Assembly: GCA_016844545.1 (NCBI GenBank)
Contig: JAENJC010000031.1
Coordinates: forward strand, 1 to 10,258
DNA length: 10,258 nt
Source of the DNA: Deltaproteobacteria bacterium
Lineage (GTDB): Bacteria; Desulfobacterota; JAENJC01
Direction: 5' to 3'
Below the pieces are notes generated by a model that was not told the origin of the DNA, ran no database searches, and saw only the letters and a program-made list of their open reading frames with translations. Position numbers and translations under genes: made by a program. Positions 5,915 to 10,258 of the stretch are shown here, piece by piece; the stretch's first letter is position 1, and every line of letters starts with the position of its first letter.

Positions 5915-8551
5915 ATGAAAACAGTTTCAGGAAACGATATAAGGGATGCCTTTCTCAGGTATTTCAAGGGCAAAGGTCACGAAGTTGTATCCTCCTCTTC
6001 TCTGATACCTGCCAATGACCCTACTCTCCTATTTACAAATGCAGGTATGAACCAGTTTAAAGGGATATTCCTGGGAGAGGAGGACAGGGGGTATAAGAGG
6101 GCAGCCTCTTCACAGAAGTGCGTCAGGGCTGGAGGGAAGCACAACGACCTGGAGAATGTCGGGCGCACAGCTCGGCACCATACATTTTTTGAGATGCTTG
6201 GGAACTTTTCATTCGGAGATTATTTCAAGAGGGACGCCATTGCATTCGCATGGGAGTTTCTTACAGTAGAGATGGCTCTGCCGAAAGAGAGATTATGGGT
6301 AACTGTATTCAGGGAGGATGACGAGGCAGAGGCACTTTGGCTTGAGGTTACAGGGATACCATCGGCGCGGATCACAAGGCTTGATGAAAAGGACAACTTC
6401 TGGCAGATGGGCGACACCGGCCCATGCGGTCCTTGCTCCGAGATACTTATAGACCAGGGGGCGGATGTCGGGTGTGGAAGGCCTGATTGCAGGGTCGGAT
6501 GCGACTGCGACAGGTTCCTTGAGATATGGAACCTTGTATTCATGCAGTTCAACAGGGACGCAAAGGGTAAACTTACGCCTCTCCCTAAACCAAGCATAGA
6601 TACAGGGATGGGGCTTGAGAGGATAACGGCAGTAGTTCAGGGGTTCAAAAACAATTATGACAGCGACCTCTTTCAGGGACTGATATCGAACATATCAAAG
6701 GTTGCAGGCAAGAGGTATGGAGAAAACCCGGATAACGATGTCTCAATGAGGGTCATATCTGACCACGGAAGGGCGGTAACCTTCCTGATAGGCGACGGGG
6801 CGATCCCTTCCAACGAAGGAAGGGGTTATGTCCTCCGGCGCATCATGAGGAGGGCTGCAAGGCACGGCAAGCTTCTGGGGCTCGATAAGCCTTTCCTTTA
6901 CACGGTATCCGGCTGGATAATAGACCAGATGTCAGAGGCATACCCTGAGCTTGCAGGACAGAGGGATTACATAGCCAGGGTGATTAAGATTGAGGAAGAG
7001 AGGTTCTCCGAGACCCTTGACAACGGCCTCAGGCTTCTCGAAGAGGAGGTCGCAGGGCTTAAGGGAAGGGGAGAAAAGGTTATCCCTGGAGAGACGGTAT
7101 TTAAGCTCTATGACACATACGGTTTCCCTGTTGACCTTACCGAAGACATAGTGAAGGGTAGGGATATAACACTCGACATGGAGGGCTTTGAAAGGGAGAT
7201 GGCCTTTCAGAGGGATAGGGCAAAGGCTTCGTGGAAGGGGAATCTGGAAGACAGGGCAAGGGACATTTACAGGGGGATTGCATCCCACATAGGCGGAGTC
7301 AACCCCCTCTGCTACGACCACCTCTCCGCAAAGTCCAGGGTCATAAAGATCGTCAAGGATGGCGAGATTGTGGAATCGGTATTTGAAGGTGATGAGGTAG
7401 AAGTAATCACAGAGGAAACCCCTTTTTACGGCGAGTCGGGTGGTCAACTGGGGGACAGAGGCATTATAAAGACCGAATCCCTGGCCATGGACGTGGAAGA
7501 CACCATTAAGCCTTTGCCAAACCTGATAGTCCATAAAGGTAAGATAGTGAAGGGCGAGCTACGGGAGGGTGATATCGTCCACCTTATAGTAGATAAGGAA
7601 CTGAGGGGAGCCTCAGCCCTTAACCATACGGCTACCCATATATTACATGAAGCCCTCCGTGAGGTACTCGGTAACCATGTGAAGCAGGCCGGTTCCCAGG
7701 TAGAGAGCGACAGGCTGAGGTTTGACTTCTCCCACTTCTCCGCCATGACAGATGGGGAGATACGCAAGGTAGAGGCCATTGTAAACGAGAAGGTAAGGGA
7801 AAACCTGTCAGTAGAAACAAGGGTGATGTCGCCGGAGGATGCAGTAAAGGAAGGGGCCATGGCCCTGTTCGGTGAAAAATACGGTGACCTTGTGAGGGTC
7901 GTTAGTGTTGGAGAGTTCAGCAAGGAGCTGTGCGGCGGTACCCATACAGGAAGAAGCGGCGACATTGGCATCTTCAAGATAATAAGCGAAGGTGGAGTTG
8001 CCGCAGGGGTAAGGAGGATTGAAGCAGTCACCGGAGAGGCTGCATACAAAAACCTTCTGTCTGTTGAAGATTATCTCCAGGAGGCGGCTTCCATACTCAA
8101 GACAAGGCCGGATAGCCTTGTAGACAGGCTTTCAAAGCTCCTTCAGAGGGAGAAAGAACTGGAGAAGATGGTTTCATCCCTGAAGATGAAGCTTGCAGGA
8201 GGGGAGACCGATAGTCTCATAAGCAATGTCAGGGAGGTTAAGGGCGTAAAGGTGCTCTCAGCAAAGATAGAGATCTCAGACCCTAAAGAGATGAAAGATA
8301 TGGCCGACAGACTAAGAGAAAAGATTGGGTCTGGGATAATTGTTCTCGGCTCTTCAGACGGGACCAAATCAACATTGACAGTTGCTGTAACCGGTGATTT
8401 GACAAAGAGTTACCATGCGGGTAACCTTGTCAAGGAACTGGCAAAGGTAGTGGGCGGTGGGGGAGGTGGACGTCCCGATATGGCCCAGGCCGGAGGGCCG
8501 GATGTATCAAGGCTGGATGAGGCCCTTAACAAGGTGTTTGATCTAATCTAA
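5915..8551 (+). CDS. alaS: alanyl-tRNA synthetase
   Basis: AlaS charges tRNA-Ala with alanine and edits Ser/Gly misacylation in the cytoplasm. The 878-residue product is full length (E. coli 876) and shows every expected part. The class II catalytic core includes motif 2 HHTFFEMLGNFSFGDYFK (88-105), DTGPCGPCSEI (167-177), TGMGLERI (230-237) and motif 3 GRGYVLRRIMRR (302-313). The editing domain has the metal ligands HTATH (H571, H575) and CGGTH (C673, H677). The C-terminal DHHA1/C-Ala domain has the Gly-rich segment VVGGGGGGRPDMAQAGG (845-861). A Cys cluster (C187, C192, C196, C198) follows the CGPC motif, as in many bacterial AlaRS. AAGAGG lies 8 bases before the ATG. It is transcribed alone from its own promoter; recX or ruvX-type genes often found beside alaS are not present here. 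Nothing suggests damage. Confidence 0.98.
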   Translation: MKTVSGNDIRDAFLRYFKGKGHEVVSSSSLIPANDPTLLFTNAGMNQFKGIFLGEEDRGYKRAASSQKCVRAGGKHNDLENVGRTARHHTFFEMLGNFSFGDYFKRDAIAFAWEFLTVEMALPKERLWVTVFREDDEAEALWLEVTGIPSARITRLDEKDNFWQMGDTGPCGPCSEILIDQGADVGCGRPDCRVGCDCDRFLEIWNLVFMQFNRDAKGKLTPLPKPSIDTGMGLERITAVVQGFKNNYDSDLFQGLISNISKVAGKRYGENPDNDVSMRVISDHGRAVTFLIGDGAIPSNEGRGYVLRRIMRRAARHGKLLGLDKPFLYTVSGWIIDQMSEAYPELAGQRDYIARVIKIEEERFSETLDNGLRLLEEEVAGLKGRGEKVIPGETVFKLYDTYGFPVDLTEDIVKGRDITLDMEGFEREMAFQRDRAKASWKGNLEDRARDIYRGIASHIGGVNPLCYDHLSAKSRVIKIVKDGEIVESVFEGDEVEVITEETPFYGESGGQLGDRGIIKTESLAMDVEDTIKPLPNLIVHKGKIVKGELREGDIVHLIVDKELRGASALNHTATHILHEALREVLGNHVKQAGSQVESDRLRFDFSHFSAMTDGEIRKVEAIVNEKVRENLSVETRVMSPEDAVKEGAMALFGEKYGDLVRVVSVGEFSKELCGGTHTGRSGDIGIFKIISEGGVAAGVRRIEAVTGEAAYKNLLSVEDYLQEAASILKTRPDSLVDRLSKLLQREKELEKMVSSLKMKLAGGETDSLISNVREVKGVKVLSAKIEISDPKEMKDMADRLREKIGSGIIVLGSSDGTKSTLTVAVTGDLTKSYHAGNLVKELAKVVGGGGGGRPDMAQAGGPDVSRLDEALNKVFDLI

Positions 8552-8629
8552 AACAGGTTAATATTACTTCGCTCGTTTCATCAAATGTCCATCGCAAACT
8601 GACAATCCGCTTATTTATTTTGGCAAGTT

Positions 8630-8658
8630 TTGACAATGGACCCCATCTGGTGTACACT
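8630..8658 (+). promoter_or_regulatory. promoter of the antitoxin-toxin operon
   Basis: A perfect TTGACA (8630-8635), a 17-base spacer and TACACT (8653-8658, four of six matches) lie 33 bases before the antitoxin start. The -10 box is embedded in the palindrome GTGTACAC, so repressor binding there would block RNA polymerase. The rest of the alaS-antitoxin gap (8552-8629) shows nothing I recognise, including no clear terminator for alaS. Confidence 0.6.
8650..8657. promoter_or_regulatory. palindromic operator candidate GTGTACAC
   Basis: An 8-base perfect palindrome overlaps the -10 box of the antitoxin promoter. Its core TGTACA is the hexamer described for the operator of E. coli yefM-yoeB, bound by the YefM antitoxin, which is in the same Phd/YefM family as the downstream gene. 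CTGGT flanks it as a direct repeat (8647-8651 and 8657-8661). Binding is inferred from position and motif. Confidence 0.5.
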
Positions 8659-8677
8659 GGTAGCATCTTTTAATTAC

Positions 8678-8682
8678 GGAGG
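8678..8682 (+). promoter_or_regulatory. ribosome binding site fixing the antitoxin start
   Basis: GGAGG here is 8 bases before GTG 8691. An earlier in-frame GTG at 8682-8684 shares a base with this site and so cannot be the start it serves. Confidence 0.7.
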
Positions 8683-8690
8683 TGAATAAA

Positions 8691-8930
8691 GTGATTACAG
8701 CAGGGGTGAAAGAGGCGCGTCAGCACTTCACAGAATACCTGTCAAGGGTAGAGAAGGGGGAGGAGGTCATCATCACAAAAAGAGAGGAGCCTGTAGCAAA
8801 GATCAGCGCCATTCAAAGGAAGGCAAAGGGGCGGCTCTTGAGCCACAAGGAGTTACGCGACTCTATCATGGCGAAAGGGAAACCCCTCTCTGAAATCGTT
8901 GTTGAATCAAGACAGGAAGAAAGATACTGA
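8691..8930 (+). CDS. Phd/YefM-type antitoxin (VapB-like)
   Basis: Antitoxins of this family bind and neutralise a partner toxin and repress their own operon. The 79-residue product begins MITAGVKEARQHFTEYLSRV and continues KGEEVIITKREEPVAKI, the typical Phd/YefM N-terminal DNA-binding fold (about 2-42). A short charged tail follows (KAKGRLLSHKELRDSI... to the C-terminus) of the kind that wraps the toxin. I start it at GTG 8691 rather than the longer GTG 8682, because the GGAGG site at 8678-8682 overlaps the latter. Its TGA overlaps by one base the ATG of the PIN toxin (ATGA), the usual arrangement for translational coupling and antitoxin-first order. The promoter palindrome GTGTACAC is its likely target. 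Family assignment is secure; the exact VapB subfamily is not. Confidence 0.88.
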   Translation: MITAGVKEARQHFTEYLSRVEKGEEVIITKREEPVAKISAIQRKAKGRLLSHKELRDSIMAKGKPLSEIVVESRQEERY

Positions 8931-9337
8931 TGACCTTAATCTACGCAGATACAAGCTCTCTCGTCAAATTTTATTACCCGGAGGCCGACAGCGAAAAGAT
9001 AGAAGCCTTGCTATTAAAGACTGATCGTATCTTCATCTCTCATCTGACGGTGACTGAAATGGCCTCTGCATTGGCAAAAAAGGTAAGAATGGGCGATCTG
9101 AAAAAGGAGAAGGAGACGGTCCTATGGAATACGTTCCTTGACGATATGCAGACAGAAAAGATAGAGCTGATTCCGCTTGATGAGAGGCATTATCTGAAGG
9201 CTGCGGATTTCATAAGGGAGCTTGGAGGCAGATACGGCCTCAAGACCCTTGACGCCCTTCACCTCTCTATCGCACACAGCTTGCAAACTTCTCAGGTTGC
9301 GGCAAAGATAGGGATTAAGCTGGTTCGTATGTCATGA
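8930..9337 (+). CDS. PIN-domain toxin (VapC-like), apparently lacking the last acidic motif
   Basis: VapC toxins are Mg2+-dependent RNases that cut tRNA or rRNA and are held inactive by their antitoxin. The 135-residue product shows YADTSSLVKFYYPE at 5-18 (D7), TVTEMASALAKK at 40-51 (E43) and LKTLDALHLSIA at 104-115 (D108), three of the acidic residues that bind metal in PIN domains. In most VapC proteins of this type the third is followed by about 20 residues containing a (V/A)T.D..L motif with the fourth Asp, then AA...G..V. Here LSIAHSLQT runs directly into SQVAAKIGIKLV, so that segment seems deleted in frame. Activity may therefore be reduced or lost. The start ATG overlaps the antitoxin TGA by one base. 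No downstream gene shares the operon. Confidence 0.85.
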   Translation: MTLIYADTSSLVKFYYPEADSEKIEALLLKTDRIFISHLTVTEMASALAKKVRMGDLKKEKETVLWNTFLDDMQTEKIELIPLDERHYLKAADFIRELGGRYGLKTLDALHLSIAHSLQTSQVAAKIGIKLVRMS

Positions 9338-9378
9338 GAATGGCCTAATAGTGCCGTTACCTTCCCGCCGCTCTTTCT

Positions 9379-9409
9379 GATGGGTTCGCTCAGGCTTCAC
9401 CCATCCTAC
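9379..9409 (-). repeat. REP-like palindrome with GTAG foot
   Basis: On the minus strand GTAG (9409-9406) is followed directly by GATGGGT (9405-9399), a 13-base loop and the exact complement ACCCATC (9385-9379). A GTAG tetranucleotide abutting an imperfect or looped palindrome is the architecture of bacterial REP elements mobilised by RAYT/TnpA-REP transposases, and GTAGGATGGGT...ACCCATC is a form seen in intergenic regions of several proteobacteria. There is no T tract on either strand, so it is not a classical terminator. It sits between the convergent toxin and delta-60 genes. Nothing else is recognised in 9338-9443. Confidence 0.6.
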
Positions 9410-9443
9410 AGGCTGATTGCTTTAGTCTTTATAGCGCAAACTT

Positions 9444-10258
9444 TTATGGCCAGTAACGGGCCAGTCCAAAGGCCCATGTGCTTCCATCATTTGAGGCAGC
9501 TCCTGCCCCAACTATCATGCCGTCTGATTGGATACCCACAGCCATAAACACGTTTGCGCTGCTGCCAATGGAAGCTGTTACCTTGCCATCGGTATCAAAG
9601 GTTGTATCAAGACTCCCGTCCGTATTATACCGTACCAAATTAGCGACGAAGTTTGTTGGACCATTTGACAAGCCTGCCGCTAAAATCTTGCCGTTGGATT
9701 GAATAGCAAGGGCGAGGGCCTTTTCATAGCTGGTCCCAATATCCGTAATAACCTTGCCCCCCGTGCCAAAAATCGAGTCCATGCTTCCATTCGTATTGTA
9801 GCGGGCTATGACAAAATCAGCCCCGGCATAGCTGACACCGGTTGCAGAATGCCCGGCAACAACGATCTTTCCATCAGATTGTATTTTCAGGGCGGTTGTA
9901 TAATCTACTTGATTGCCGGTTGGAGTAGAAATAACTGTAGTTACTTTACCAGCGGTCCCGAAGGTTGTATCGAGGCTTCCACCAGTAGAATAACAAGCTA
10001 CTGCGAAACCATAGTTAGTCCCATCATAAAATCCGCCGCTTACAACGATCTTGCCGTCGGCCTGGATTCCGAGCGAAAAGCCAACGACCGTGCCGCTGCC
10101 GAAACTGGTAGTTACCTTGCCACCTGTCCCAAAGGTAGAATCGAGACTACCGTTTGTATTATAGCGAACCACAGCAAAACCACCATTGCTTGTAAAACCC
10201 GCCACAACAATCTTTCCATCGGATTGGATCGCGAGGGCATAGGCTTTATCCTGACTAC
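9444..10258 (-). CDS. delta-60 repeat (DUF5122, beta-propeller-like) protein, N-terminal part off window
   Basis: The reverse strand is open from the right edge to a TAA at 9446-9444, giving the last 271 residues of a longer protein; the GTG at 10205 is internal to a repeat and not a convincing start. The product is an array of delta-60 repeats (Pfam DUF5122, predicted beta-propeller), built around two signatures: RYNTNGSLDSTFGTGGKVTT and IQSDGKIVVAG. Counting from residue 1 at 10205, the RY-type signatures are at 14, 71, 135, 192 and 250, a spacing of 57-64 residues. The array ends on LARYWP, where a further repeat would begin, with no sortase, PEP-CTERM or membrane segment after it. Such proteins are usually large and exported, but their function is unknown and no signal peptide can be seen here. 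One repeat has CYSTGG in place of RYNTNG. Confidence 0.85.
   Translation of the reverse strand, partial: SQDKAYALAIQSDGKIVVAGFTSNGGFAVVRYNTNGSLDSTFGTGGKVTTSFGSGTVVGFSLGIQADGKIVVSGGFYDGTNYGFAVACYSTGGSLDTTFGTAGKVTTVISTPTGNQVDYTTALKIQSDGKIVVAGHSATGVSYAGADFVIARYNTNGSMDSIFGTGGKVITDIGTSYEKALALAIQSNGKILAAGLSNGPTNFVANLVRYNTDGSLDTTFDTDGKVTASIGSSANVFMAVGIQSDGMIVGAGAASNDGSTWAFGLARYWP
9459..10166 (-). repeat. four tandem delta-60 coding repeats
   Basis: Within the delta-60 gene four successive units run 10166-9996, 9995-9804, 9803-9633 and 9632-9459 (171, 192, 171 and 174 bases), each beginning with the RY (or CY) codon pair. The third unit back from the C-terminus is longer because of an insertion around STPTGNQVD. 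Units are recognisable by protein motif but have diverged at DNA level, so this is an old array and not a fresh expansion. Confidence 0.8.

Noticed and set aside
8682..8690. Three-codon longer N-terminus of the antitoxin from GTG 8682
   Set aside because: That GTG shares a base with the GGAGG site. GTG 8691 has ideal spacing and begins the conserved ITAGVKEAR segment.
9379..9405. Rho-independent terminator for the toxin or delta-60 gene
   Set aside because: The 7-bp stem has a 13-base loop and no T run on either strand; the GTAG-footed REP reading fits better.

Overview
The window reads as chromosomal DNA from a Gram-negative-type bacterium. It carries housekeeping genes (exopolyphosphatase, GlnE, alanyl-tRNA synthetase), parts of a type IV pilus/DNA-uptake apparatus (PilT and an exported ComEA-like protein), and an accessory right end with a toxin-antitoxin pair, a REP-like palindrome and a repeat-rich delta-60 gene. 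Base composition is moderate. Codon use is visibly rich in AGG/AGA for Arg and ATA for Ile, and most starts have a good AGGAGG-type ribosome binding site. A Nitrospirota-like or deltaproteobacterial (Desulfobacterota-like) source would fit, but this is inference from style and gene mix only; no marker in the window fixes the taxon.

Layout. 1-847 (minus): Ppx/GppA phosphatase, cut at its C-terminus by the window edge. 848-957: divergent promoter region. 958-4053 (plus): glnE, overlapping by 10 bases the retraction ATPase gene pilT (4044-5144, plus). 5145-5202: convergent gap with telomere-like heptamers facing an inverted copy. 5203-5730 (minus): exported protein with two ComEA-type helix-hairpin-helix domains. 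5731-5914: divergent promoter region with one good sigma-70-like promoter per side. 5915-8551 (plus): full-length alaS. 8552-8690: promoter and a palindromic operator candidate. 8691-8930 and 8930-9337 (plus): Phd/YefM-type antitoxin and PIN-domain toxin, overlapping by one base. 9338-9443: a REP-like GTAG palindrome and otherwise nothing recognised. 9444-10258 (minus): 3' part of a delta-60 (DUF5122) repeat protein that runs off the right edge.

How the genes relate. GlnE adjusts glutamine synthetase activity to nitrogen status and Ppx acts on polyphosphate or (p)ppGpp-type nucleotides, so the divergent pair may be linked through nutrient-stress physiology; this is inference. PilT (pilus retraction) and the ComEA-like protein (likely DNA binding outside the inner membrane) face each other and would fit a natural-transformation route. 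AlaS stands alone. The antitoxin-toxin pair is an autonomous module whose promoter carries a palindrome with the TGTACA core known from YefM operators.

I see no CRISPR array, tRNA, rRNA, phage block or insertion sequence, and no clear multi-gene undescribed system. The most interesting signals are small: the REP-like palindrome, the antitoxin operator, the apparent loss of the last acidic motif in the toxin, and the telomere-like inverted heptamers after pilT.
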